Part shown: one piece after another, positions 1-5,493 of the stretch
Numbering within the stretch: position 1 is the first letter of the stretch
Layout of the letters: each line of letters begins with the position of its first letter
Assembly (NCBI GenBank): GCA_017424665.1
Contig: JAFOYK010000215.1
Coordinates: 1 to 5,493 of the forward strand
DNA length: 5,493 nucleotides
DNA from: Oscillospiraceae bacterium
GTDB lineage: Bacteria > Bacillota > Clostridia > Oscillospirales > Ruminococcaceae
Direction of reading: 5' to 3'
Program-made: the position numbers and the translations under genes
Notes under the pieces: model-generated
The model's input: only the letters and a program-made list of their open reading frames with translations
What the model was told of the DNA's origin: nothing
Databases searched by the model: none

Positions 1-319
1 CAACGGGCTCTTTGCCTTTAAATGCTGCCTGGTAACAGGGCATCATTTCAACCGGTTTTCCTTTTATTTCGAAAAGTTTCGGAAGAAACTTAAACGGGCG
101 GACAACCGCCATATAGCGTTTTTCAGCAATAAGATTCGCCATCTTTTCCATGGCTTCTTCCGTCTTTGCGGAAATTGCGTAAGGGCCCCATTTTCCCATT
201 TTGACCATTACGCCGTCATCTTCGGAATAAATAATTTCCGATCCTTCCGCAAGAAGGGCATCCAGCATATCGGCGTGATATGCAAAATCTTTTTCAAGAA
301 AAGGTTTCGGGTCTTTCAT
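1..319 (-). CDS. N-terminal part of a probable GNAT-family acetyltransferase (cut by window edge)
   Basis: The open frame starts with ATG at 319 and stays open for 106 codons to the window edge, so the C-terminal part is missing. It begins one base after the stop codon of the methyltransferase gene. AAGGA, inside the end of that gene and 5 nt upstream of the ATG, serves as ribosome binding site, so translation is probably coupled. The visible part contains the stretch SEIIYSEDDGVMVK (about 27-40), then GPYAIS (45-50) and a MMPCYQAAF stretch (92-100). This layout resembles the N-terminal domain that precedes the acetyl-CoA-binding domain in a group of clostridial proteins annotated as GNAT N-acetyltransferases. 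That resemblance is from memory; the GNAT motif itself would lie beyond the edge. The gene is clearly real, but its product is only a moderate-confidence call and the substrate is unknown. Confidence 0.6.
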   Translation of the reverse strand, partial: MKDPKPFLEKDFAYHADMLDALLAEGSEIIYSEDDGVMVKMGKWGPYAISAKTEEAMEKMANLIAEKRYMAVVRPFKFLPKLFEIKGKPVEMMPCYQAAFKGKEPV

Positions 320-320
320 C

Positions 321-1193
321 TTATTCCTTGCTCCAGATTGCGGAAGAACCGCAGGGAAGAGCCATTCCGCTCTGGGTTACGGGAAGGCCGATTTCTTCCG
401 CCTCAACCTTGCCGCCGAATTTTTTCATTGCGCTTCCAAGAACGTATGCCATAGTGGAAGCGGAAAGTCCGGTGGTGTAGGAATTGAGAAGGACGAAAAG
501 CGGGTCGTCGGTAAGAACTTCGGAAACAAGGCTTACAAGTTCATAAACATGTTCCTCAAGTTTCCAGACTTCGCCGCCGGGGCCTCTTCCGTAAGAAGGC
601 GGGTCAAGGATAACTGCGTCATATTTGCTTCCGCGGCGAATTTCGCGCTCAACAAATTTTTTGCAGTCATCAACGATCCAGCGGATGGGTTTTTCGTTAA
701 GGGAAGAAAGTTCCGCGTTTTCCCTTGCCCAATGTACCATTCCTTTTGCCGCATCAACGTGGCAAACGGAAGCTCCGGCGGAAGCAGCCGCAACGGTTGC
801 GCCGCCGGTATATGCAAAGAGGTTGAGAACGCGAACTTCTCTGCCCTCTGCTTTTGCTGCTTTTATTTTCTCACGCATCATATCCCAGTTAACGGCCTGT
901 TCCGGGAAAAGACCGGTGTGTTTAAAGCCGGTGGGGCTGATTTTGAAGGTGAGATCTTTATAATTAATCTTCCAGAATTCCGGAAGTTCGCGGCGATATT
1001 CCCAATGTCCGCCGCCCTGGGAAGAACGGACGTATCTTGCGTCCGCGTGTTTCCACATGGGGTGGTCTTTCGGGGTGCTCCAGATTATCTGAGGGTCGGG
1101 TCTTATAAGAATAACTTTTCCCCAGCGTTCAAGTCTTTCGCCTTCGGAGCAATCCAGAAGTTCATAATCTTTCCAGTCTTTTGTATATCTCAT
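321..1193 (-). CDS. Class I SAM-dependent methyltransferase, RlmI-related (likely RNA methyltransferase)
   Basis: This 290-residue protein has a Rossmann-type methyltransferase core. The SAM-binding motif I is LNLFAYTGG (123-131). The acidic end of strand 2 lies in VDAAKGMV (146-153), a VDDCKKF motif follows at 174-180, and motif IV is LDPPSYGRG (196-204). These motifs match the family containing the 23S rRNA m5C methyltransferase RlmI (Methyltrans_SAM). It is about 100 residues shorter than RlmI, and its N-terminus (DWKDYELLDCSEGERLERW) shows no recognisable PUA domain, so the exact target is not assignable and no gene symbol is given. The start is ATG at 1193, with GAGG about 10 nt upstream overlapping the glmM stop codon, and a 12-bp gap to glmM. 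It is the fifth gene of the ruvC-led cluster and is followed after one base by the acetyltransferase gene. Confidence 0.88.
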   Translation of the reverse strand: MRYTKDWKDYELLDCSEGERLERWGKVILIRPDPQIIWSTPKDHPMWKHADARYVRSSQGGGHWEYRRELPEFWKINYKDLTFKISPTGFKHTGLFPEQAVNWDMMREKIKAAKAEGREVRVLNLFAYTGGATVAAASAGASVCHVDAAKGMVHWARENAELSSLNEKPIRWIVDDCKKFVEREIRRGSKYDAVILDPPSYGRGPGGEVWKLEEHVYELVSLVSEVLTDDPLFVLLNSYTTGLSASTMAYVLGSAMKKFGGKVEAEEIGLPVTQSGMALPCGSSAIWSKE

Positions 1194-1205
1194 TTTTCAA
1201 AAACC

Positions 1206-2549
1206 TCAGTTTAAAAGATTCTTAAGTGTTTCGGCACATTCGTTAACAAGGTCATTGATGAATTTTTCATCGCTTCCCTCGATCATGATTCTGATAAGCG
1301 GTTCGGTTCCGGAAGGACGGACGAGGATTCTTCCGTCGCCTTCAAGCCTTCTTGTTTCGATATCGATATAGCTTTTAACTTCCGGATCCTCAAGTTTTGC
1401 TTTCATCTCAGCGGTTGCTTCGATATTCACCATGACCTGGGGATAAACGCGCATTACCTTTTTAAGTTCGGAAGCTTTCTTTCCGGAAAGTTTCATGCTT
1501 TCGATTATCATAAGGGCGGAAAGTTCGCCGTCGCCGGTGGTCATATATTCCGGAATGATGATATGTCCGCTTTGTTCTCCGCCAAGGGAAGCGTTAAGTT
1601 TAAGAAGAGATTCAAGAACATATCTGTCGCCGACTTTGGTGGGGTAACAGCTTATTCCGTTTTCTTCCGCAAATTTGAAAAGTCCCATGTTGCTCATGAT
1701 GGTCGGGATAAGGATGTTTTTATAAAGTCTTCCCTCTGCCATAAATCTTTTCGCAAGAATCGCCATCATCATATCGCCGTCGATGATTTCGCCGTTTTCG
1801 TCAACGGCAAGGCATCTGTCGGCGTCTCCGTCGAAAGCAACGCCGATGTCAAATCCGTTTTCTTTAACGTATTTTCCGAGGGCATCAAGATGGAGCGAGC
1901 CGCAGTCGCGGTTTACGTTTCTTCCGTCCGGTTCACAGCTTAAGAAAGTTGCTTCGGCGTTTACTTTTGCGAAAATTTTTCTTGCGGTTTCGAAAGAAGC
2001 GCCGTTTGCGCAATCCACCGCGATTCTGATTCCGGAAAGATCGCCGACGGTGGAAGCAATGTGTTCAACGTAAAGTTCGGCCGCTTCGGTGTTATGAGAA
2101 ATTCTTCCGATTTTTCCGGTTTCGGCAAGCTCGATGGGTTCTTTTCCGTCAAGAACGATTCCTTCGATCCGCTCTTCCTGTTCATCGGTAAGTTTAAAAC
2201 CGGTGGAACCGAAATATTTGATTCCGTTATACTGGAAGGGGTTGTGGCTTGCGGTTATCATAACGCCGCCGTCTGCCCCAAGTTTTGTAACAAGATATGC
2301 AACCGCGGGGGTGGGAACAACGCCGAGAAGTTCAACGTTGCAGCCAACGGAAGAAAGTCCCGCGGCAACCGCTGCTTCAAGCATGGTTCCGGAAAGTCGG
2401 GTGTCTCTTCCGACAATTACCCTGGGAGTGCCTTCGTGTTCATTTTTTATAATAATTCCTGCCGCGCGGGAAATCGCAAGGGCAAGTTCCACGTCAAGTT
2501 TTTCGTTCGCAATTCCGCGAACACCGTCTGTTCCAAAAATTCTTCCCAT
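1206..2549 (-). CDS. glmM: Phosphoglucosamine mutase GlmM
   Basis: GlmM interconverts glucosamine-6-phosphate and glucosamine-1-phosphate in the cytoplasm, on the route to UDP-N-acetylglucosamine for peptidoglycan. The 447-residue protein is full length for the family. It starts with the canonical MGRIFGTDGVRG. The active-site loop TASHNPFQYNGIK (99-111) carries the expected phosphoserine at Ser101. The metal-binding loop is DGDADR (240-245), the sugar-binding loop is GGEQSGH (323-329), and the C-terminal phosphate-binding motif is RPSGTEPLIR (411-420). All four landmarks of the alpha-D-phosphohexomutase family are intact. The start ATG at 2549 lies 4 bp after the ruvB stop codon, and its AGGAG lies inside the last codons of ruvB, which points to translational coupling. 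This placement next to ruvB is unusual, since glmM commonly sits near cdaA-ybbR or glmS in Firmicutes. Confidence 0.98.
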   Translation of the reverse strand: MGRIFGTDGVRGIANEKLDVELALAISRAAGIIIKNEHEGTPRVIVGRDTRLSGTMLEAAVAAGLSSVGCNVELLGVVPTPAVAYLVTKLGADGGVMITASHNPFQYNGIKYFGSTGFKLTDEQEERIEGIVLDGKEPIELAETGKIGRISHNTEAAELYVEHIASTVGDLSGIRIAVDCANGASFETARKIFAKVNAEATFLSCEPDGRNVNRDCGSLHLDALGKYVKENGFDIGVAFDGDADRCLAVDENGEIIDGDMMMAILAKRFMAEGRLYKNILIPTIMSNMGLFKFAEENGISCYPTKVGDRYVLESLLKLNASLGGEQSGHIIIPEYMTTGDGELSALMIIESMKLSGKKASELKKVMRVYPQVMVNIEATAEMKAKLEDPEVKSYIDIETRRLEGDGRILVRPSGTEPLIRIMIEGSDEKFINDLVNECAETLKNLLN

Positions 2550-2553
2550 CGAA

Positions 2554-3612
2554 TCACTCTCCTATTTTCATTTGTTCACATTCGCCGCAAGGCTGCGCCG
2601 GCATCGCTATTCCGAGATGTTCGTAAGCAAGAGCGGTTGCACAGCGTCCTCTGGGCGTTCTGGTAAGGAAGCCTATCTGCATAAGATAGGGCTCATAAAC
2701 GTCTTCAATAGTAACGGCCTCTTCGCCGGTGGCGGCTGCAAGGGTTTCAAGGCCAACGGGGCCTCCGTTATAGTTTTTTATCATCATCATAAGAATTCTG
2801 CGGTCGATGGAATCCAGACCCAGTTCGTCAACTTCAAGACGGGAAAGGGATTCCGCCGCAATTTCTTTTGTTACAACGCCGTTTCCGATGACCTGGGCAA
2901 AGTCGCGGATTCTTTTAAGGAATCTGTTTGCAATTCGGGGGGTTCCGCGGCTTCTTCGGGCAAGTTCCATGGCGCCTTCGTGTTCAACTTCAATATTAAG
3001 TATTCCCGCGCTTCGCTCGATAATTTTGCAAAGTTCCGCCGGAGAATAAAGTTCCAGCCTTGCGACAACGCCGAAACGGTCACGAAGCGGAGCGGAAAGC
3101 TGACCTGCTCTTGTGGTTGCGCCAACAAGGGTGAAATGCGGAAGGTCAACTCGGATGGAGCGGGCGGAAGGGCCTTTTCCCACGATTATATCGAGAGCGT
3201 AGTCTTCCATTGCAGGGTAAAGAACTTCCTCAACGCTTCTGTTCATTCTATGAATCTCATCGATAAAAAGTATATCGTTTTCGTTAAGGTTGGTTAAAAG
3301 AGCCGCAAGGTCGCCGGGTCTTTCAATTGCAGGGCCGCTGGTGATCCTGAAACCGACGCCCATTTCGTTTGCGATGATTTCGGAAAGGGTCGTTTTACCA
3401 AGACCGGGAGGTCCATAGAGAAGAACGTGGTCAAGAGCTTCGCCGCGGCGTTTTGCCGCTTCGATATAAACCGCCATGTTTTCTTTTGCCTTGGTCTGGC
3501 CGATATATTCATCAAGGGTTCGGGGGCGGAGAGAAACTTCGTTTTCTCTGTCGGTTTCCTCATATTCCGGAGCGACTATTCTGTTTTCAAAATCCATCTG
3601 GTTGGAAAGCAT
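2554..3612 (-). CDS. ruvB: Holliday junction branch migration ATPase RuvB
   Basis: RuvB is the hexameric AAA+ motor that, loaded by RuvA, drives branch migration of Holliday junctions. The 352-residue protein shows Walker [10 protein letters not shown] (67-75), Walker B with LFIDEIHR (115-122), sensor 1 GATTRAG (164-170) and LRDRF (176-180) with the expected arginine finger. Sensor 2 is GTPRIANR (223-230). The C-terminal winged-helix domain ends in [16 protein letters not shown] (308-323). The start chosen is ATG at 3612, with AAGGAG about 10 nt upstream overlapping the ruvA stop codon. An internal ATG at residue 6 is possible but poorly placed for that site. The gene follows ruvA after 14 bp. 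The C-terminus runs past the usual end of the family (about residue 334) with a short tail containing CGEC (342-345), which may be a lineage-specific extension. Confidence 0.98.
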   Translation of the reverse strand: MLSNQMDFENRIVAPEYEETDRENEVSLRPRTLDEYIGQTKAKENMAVYIEAAKRRGEALDHVLLYGPPGLGKTTLSEIIANEMGVGFRITSGPAIERPGDLAALLTNLNENDILFIDEIHRMNRSVEEVLYPAMEDYALDIIVGKGPSARSIRVDLPHFTLVGATTRAGQLSAPLRDRFGVVARLELYSPAELCKIIERSAGILNIEVEHEGAMELARRSRGTPRIANRFLKRIRDFAQVIGNGVVTKEIAAESLSRLEVDELGLDSIDRRILMMMIKNYNGGPVGLETLAAATGEEAVTIEDVYEPYLMQIGFLTRTPRGRCATALAYEHLGIAMPAQPCGECEQMKIGE

Positions 3613-3626
3613 TAAAAAATCACTCC

Positions 3627-4235
3627 TTATCTTTTCATTGCAATTGCTTTAAGAGCCGCTTTGATCATTTCATCAACGGGAAGGCTCTGGTCAAGTTTTC
3701 CGATAACCGCGGCGGCTTCGGAATTGGTGTAACCAAGGCTTACCATTGCGGCAATGGCTTCGCCGGCGTTTCCGCCGATCCTTCCGACAGAAACCGCCGG
3801 AGCGGAACTGAATCCTTTGGAAACGGAATCGTTCGAAATCTTGTCGCGAAGCTCAAGAATAATTCTTTGGGCGGCTTTGGGGCCGATTCCTTTTGCTCTG
3901 GTTATGGCTTTTGCGTCGCCGGAAGCAACCGCAAGAGCAAAGGAATCCGGGGTGAATTCCGAAAGGACCGCAAGTGCCGCTTTCGGGCCGATTCCGGAAA
4001 TGGAGGTGAGCATTCTGAAACAATCCTGCTCCGCTCTTTCATAAAAACCGTAAAGGTCGGAACCGGTTTCCTGGTTATAGGTCATTGTTGTATAGACAAA
4101 AACTTCGCTTCCTTTGGGCGGAAGGCAGGAAAGGGTCGTTGCGGAAGCTTTGCAGAGATAGCCGACGCCGGCACATTCAACAACAAAAAATCCGTCTTCA
4201 ACGTGCAGAAGTTTTCCGTTAAGGCTGTATATCAT
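3627..4235 (-). CDS. ruvA: Holliday junction branch migration protein RuvA
   Basis: RuvA is the tetrameric junction-binding protein that recruits RuvB and holds the four-way DNA junction in a square planar form. At 202 residues it is the normal family length. The N-terminal OB-fold domain spans about 1-64, starting with MIYSLNGKL and including [12 protein letters not shown] (53-64). Two helix-hairpin-helix motifs follow, [10 protein letters not shown] (79-88) and [13 protein letters not shown] (114-126), which contact DNA backbone. After a flexible linker (about 135-153), domain III ([17 protein letters not shown], 158-174) binds RuvB. The start ATG at 4235 has a strong AAAGGAGAT just upstream (4241-4249). 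The 65-bp gap to ruvC is longer than the other gaps in the cluster because it holds a palindromic repeat. Confidence 0.97.
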   Translation of the reverse strand: MIYSLNGKLLHVEDGFFVVECAGVGYLCKASATTLSCLPPKGSEVFVYTTMTYNQETGSDLYGFYERAEQDCFRMLTSISGIGPKAALAVLSEFTPDSFALAVASGDAKAITRAKGIGPKAAQRIILELRDKISNDSVSKGFSSAPAVSVGRIGGNAGEAIAAMVSLGYTNSEAAAVIGKLDQSLPVDEMIKAALKAIAMKR

Positions 4236-4251
4236 AAAAAATCTCCTTTAA

Positions 4252-4299
4252 GCCTTCTCCTTGAAGAGAGGGTGTCGCCGAAGGCGACGGATGAGGTGT
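4252..4299 (-). repeat. Short palindromic (REP-like) interspersed repeat between ruvC and ruvA
   Basis: This 48-bp stretch contains two hairpins. One is perfect: GTCGCC (4274-4279), loop GAA, GGCGAC (4283-4288). The second pairs CCTTCTC (4253-4259) with GAGAGGG (4266-4272) across a 6-nt loop, with one T-G wobble on the plus strand that becomes a C-A mismatch on the minus-strand RNA. On the minus strand it begins AACACCTCATCC and ends AAGGAGAAGGC. From memory, this order of parts matches a short repeat common in gut Clostridia genomes; here the outer hairpin looks degraded. TTTAA occurs at both edges (4247-4251 and 4300-4304), as a target duplication would. One TTTAA copy contains the ruvC stop codon, and the other touches the ruvA ribosome binding site. 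No T-tract follows, so it does not look like an intrinsic terminator. Confidence 0.65.
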
Positions 4300-4300
4300 T

Positions 4301-4801
4301 TTAAATTTCTTTAATTGCTTTTGAAAGCCTTGAACCGTGGCTGTAACCGTGGCAAATTGCCGCCGCAAGCGCGTCGGCCGTATCGTCGGGCTTCGGAACC
4401 GCTTCAAGCTTCAAGGTGTCGCGCACCATTATCTGTACCTGGTGTTTTTCCGCTCTTCCGTAACCGACAAGGGACTGTTTTATCTGGAGCGGGGTGTATT
4501 CGAAAATCGGGATTCCCGCCTGAATCGCCGCAAGAAGGATAACTCCCCTTGCTTCGGCAACGTCGATGGCGGTTTTCTGGTTGCTGTTGAAATAAAGCCT
4601 TTCAATGCTCATGCATTCGGGCTTCGTTTCGGCAATAACTTCTTTTACAGTATCGTAAATTATCCGAAGCCTTTCTTCAAAAGGCGTTCCCGCCGGGGTA
4701 TCAACCGCACCGAATTTTACCGGATAGAATTTGTTTTTAACGTAATCCACAACTCCCACGCCGACTATGGCATATCCGGGGTCGATTCCGATTATCCTCA
4801 A
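4301..4801 (-). CDS. ruvC: Crossover junction endodeoxyribonuclease RuvC
   Basis: RuvC is the dimeric, metal-dependent resolvase that makes symmetric nicks in Holliday junctions held by RuvAB. The 166-residue protein has the RNase H-like fold signature: GIDPGYA (5-11) with catalytic Asp7, SIERLYF (65-71) with catalytic Glu67, and DDTADALAAAICH (139-151) with Asp140 and Asp143 completing the acidic tetrad. The length is normal for the family. The start codon is TTG at 4801. An in-frame TGA three codons upstream (4808-4810) excludes any earlier start, and the protein begins exactly where RuvC homologues do. AAGG (4811-4814) lies 9 nt upstream. It is the first gene of the minus-strand cluster, behind a good extended -10 promoter. 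The stop codon TAA (4301-4303) directly borders the palindromic repeat. Confidence 0.97.
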   Translation of the reverse strand: MRIIGIDPGYAIVGVGVVDYVKNKFYPVKFGAVDTPAGTPFEERLRIIYDTVKEVIAETKPECMSIERLYFNSNQKTAIDVAEARGVILLAAIQAGIPIFEYTPLQIKQSLVGYGRAEKHQVQIMVRDTLKLEAVPKPDDTADALAAAICHGYSHGSRLSKAIKEI

Positions 4802-4810
4802 GCGGTTTCA

Positions 4811-4815
4811 CCTTC
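4811..4815 (-). promoter_or_regulatory. Ribosome binding site of ruvC (supports the TTG start)
   Basis: On the minus strand GAAGG precedes the TTG start codon by 9 nt. An in-frame stop lies between this site and the TTG, so the site can serve no earlier start in this frame. It is weaker than the AGGAG sites of ruvA and ruvB, and together with TTG it suggests modest RuvC synthesis. Confidence 0.75.
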
Positions 4816-4836
4816 TTTTTTACGCAATTATCCATT

Positions 4837-4865
4837 TTGACATTTTATTATATCATACATATATA
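4837..4865 (+). promoter_or_regulatory. Possible second, upstream promoter for the DUF2284 gene
   Basis: A perfect TTGACA (4837-4842) is followed after 17 bp by TATATA (4860-4865), a 4-of-6 match to the -10 consensus. It would face the ruvC promoter and overlap it almost completely, so the two could exclude each other. The region is very AT-rich, so a chance match is quite possible. Confidence 0.25.
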
Positions 4866-4875
4866 TTTAAGGCAA
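4847..4875 (-). promoter_or_regulatory. Promoter of the ruvC-ruvA-ruvB-glmM cluster
   Basis: Read on the minus strand, TTGCCT (4870-4875) is the -35 box and TATAAT (4847-4852) a perfect -10 box, separated by 17 bp. TG one base before the -10 makes it an extended -10 promoter for the housekeeping sigma factor. Transcription would start near 4840, giving a leader of about 39 nt before ruvC. I saw no obvious SOS box (LexA site), although consensus sites vary between Firmicutes and a weak one could be missed. Confidence 0.75.
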
Positions 4876-4892
4876 TTATTTTTTTGTAAAAA

Positions 4893-4911
4893 CAGCGCAA
4901 AACCGGCGCTG
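4893..4911. promoter_or_regulatory. Inverted repeat, possible operator or weak hairpin
   Basis: CAGCGC (4893-4898) and GCGCTG (4906-4911) form a perfect 6-bp inverted repeat around a 7-nt spacer. It is a GC-rich island in AT-rich DNA and overlaps the first two bases of the -35 box of the rightward promoter. This position would suit a repressor site. On the minus strand it is followed at once by TTTTT (4888-4892), so it could instead act as a weak terminator for leftward transcription arriving from the right. On the plus strand a T-run (4921-4926) follows 9 nt later. Confidence 0.4.
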
Positions 4912-4938
4912 GACAAAAAGTTTTTTATATTGTAAAAT
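4910..4938 (+). promoter_or_regulatory. Promoter of the DUF2284 gene
   Basis: TGGACA (4910-4915) and TAAAAT (4933-4938) each match the housekeeping consensus at 5 of 6 positions and are separated by the ideal 17 bp. Transcription would start near 4945, about 30 nt before the ATG and just upstream of the ribosome binding site. Confidence 0.65.
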
Positions 4939-4975
4939 TAAAGCGGATTTTATCAAAAAGGAGATTTTTTAAAAA

Positions 4976-5493
4976 ATGACCGACGAAATGCTTGTTGCCC
5001 TTGCCAAAGAGGAAGGTTTTGCCAACGCCGCGGTTATCAGCACCGCCGAAATTGTTTTTGACGAAGCTTTCCGCCCCTATTGCGCAGAAAATCTTTGCGG
5101 AAAATACGGAGTGAACTATTCCTGCCCGCCGGATTGCGGAACACCCGAAGAAATGAAAAAGCGCGTTCTTGAACACAAACACGCCCTTGTCCTCCAAAGC
5201 ATCTGGCCGATTTCGAATTATAAGGACGGCGAAGCAATCAAAAAAGCAAAAGGACTTCACAACGCTGCAGGCCTTCGCCTTATGAAACACCTTCGCGAAG
5301 AAGGACACCGGGGATTTATGATCGGTTCCAGCGGCTGCAGCCTTTGTAACCCCTGCGCCATCACCGAAGGAAAAGCCTGCAACTTCCCGGATCTTAAATT
5401 TTCCTGCATTTCCGCTTTCTGCATCCACGCAAGAAAGCTTGCGGAAAGCGCCGGAATGGAATATGACGGAAACGGAACCCTTCCTCTTTTCGG
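4976..5493 (+). CDS. DUF2284-family predicted metal-binding protein (cut by window edge)
   Basis: The frame is open from ATG at 4976 to the window edge, giving 172 codons with no stop. A strong AAAGGAGA (4957-4964) lies 11 nt upstream. The protein is rich in cysteines. The first cluster is C36, C41, C50 and C54, in a pattern C-x4-C-x2-YG-x5-CPP-x-CG. The second is CSLCNPC (121-127) plus C135 followed by FP. Further cysteines lie at 144 and 149. This arrangement matches DUF2284, a family of uncharacterised predicted metal-binding proteins. The C-x2-C-x2-C part resembles iron-sulfur ligands, but the bound metal is not known. No signal peptide or membrane segment is seen, so it is probably cytoplasmic. 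Most of the usual family length is present, with only the last few residues missing. It diverges from ruvC, and nothing visible links its role to DNA repair. Confidence 0.88.
   Translation, partial: MTDEMLVALAKEEGFANAAVISTAEIVFDEAFRPYCAENLCGKYGVNYSCPPDCGTPEEMKKRVLEHKHALVLQSIWPISNYKDGEAIKKAKGLHNAAGLRLMKHLREEGHRGFMIGSSGCSLCNPCAITEGKACNFPDLKFSCISAFCIHARKLAESAGMEYDGNGTLPLF

Noticed and set aside
549..1214. Plus-strand open frame (221 codons) antisense to the methyltransferase gene
   Set aside because: It is phenylalanine-rich, which is typical of reading GAA/AAA-rich coding DNA in reverse, and the opposite strand has a full set of methyltransferase motifs.
2134..3297. Long plus-strand open frame (387 codons) antisense to glmM and ruvB
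   Set aside because: It lies wholly opposite two clear family members, has serine- and lysine-rich low-quality composition with no domain, and lacks a good ribosome binding site. It is a by-product of the codon bias of the minus-strand genes.
4274..4288. Perfect hairpin considered as an intrinsic terminator after ruvC
   Set aside because: No T-tract follows it on the minus strand; it fits better as part of the interspersed repeat.
3453..4304. Plus-strand open frame (283 codons) antisense to ruvA and the start of ruvB
   Set aside because: The reverse strand encodes intact RuvA and RuvB motifs; this frame has no recognisable domain and crosses the intergenic repeat.
4219..4407. Small minus-strand frame (62 codons) across the ruvC end, repeat and ruvA start
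   Set aside because: Its peptide is a translation of the palindromic repeat and of ruvC and ruvA out of frame, with no start signals of its own.
1..4801. Frequent CGGAA/TTCCG words throughout considered as a dispersed motif
   Set aside because: They occur mostly in frame as Ala-Glu, Pro-Glu or Cys-Gly type codon pairs in genes on both strands, so codon preference explains them.
4925..5428. Minus-strand open frame (167 codons) antisense to the DUF2284 gene
   Set aside because: The plus strand has a strong ribosome binding site, a promoter and ordered cysteine motifs; the minus frame has none.

Overview
The window looks like the chromosome of a Firmicute of the class Clostridia, probably an uncultured gut or rumen relative of the Oscillospirales/Ruminococcaceae. 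This rests on strong AGGAG-type ribosome binding sites, moderate GC with AT-rich intergenic DNA, clostridial-looking protein sequences, and a short palindromic repeat of a kind I associate with gut Firmicutes. Genus and species cannot be named from the sequence alone.

Almost all of it (1-4801) is one tightly packed minus-strand gene cluster, read from right to left: ruvC, ruvA, ruvB, glmM, a class I SAM-dependent methyltransferase related to the RlmI family, and the start of a probable GNAT-type acetyltransferase that runs off the left edge. Four of the five junctions are 1 to 14 bp. Several Shine-Dalgarno sequences lie on or inside the end of the preceding gene, so co-transcription and translational coupling are likely. 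The exception is ruvC-ruvA, whose 65-bp spacer holds a compact two-hairpin repeat flanked by TTTAA. ruvC starts with TTG. No intrinsic terminator was seen inside the cluster.

The 174-bp AT-rich spacer 4802-4975 is divergent. It carries a good extended -10 promoter pointing left into ruvC and a second good promoter pointing right. The -35 box of the right-hand promoter overlaps a perfect 6-bp inverted repeat that could be an operator.

At 4976-5493 a plus-strand gene begins and continues past the right edge. It encodes a cysteine-rich DUF2284-family predicted metal-binding protein.

Functionally, RuvABC is the Holliday-junction branch-migration and resolution machine. GlmM makes glucosamine-1-phosphate for UDP-GlcNAc and peptidoglycan. 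The methyltransferase probably modifies RNA. Apart from sharing transcription, there is no obvious common pathway. The genes are mostly housekeeping, and I see no convincing new multi-gene system. The points worth checking are the repeat inside the ruv operon, the ruvB-glmM coupling, the Cys-containing tail on RuvB, and the control of the divergent DUF2284 gene.
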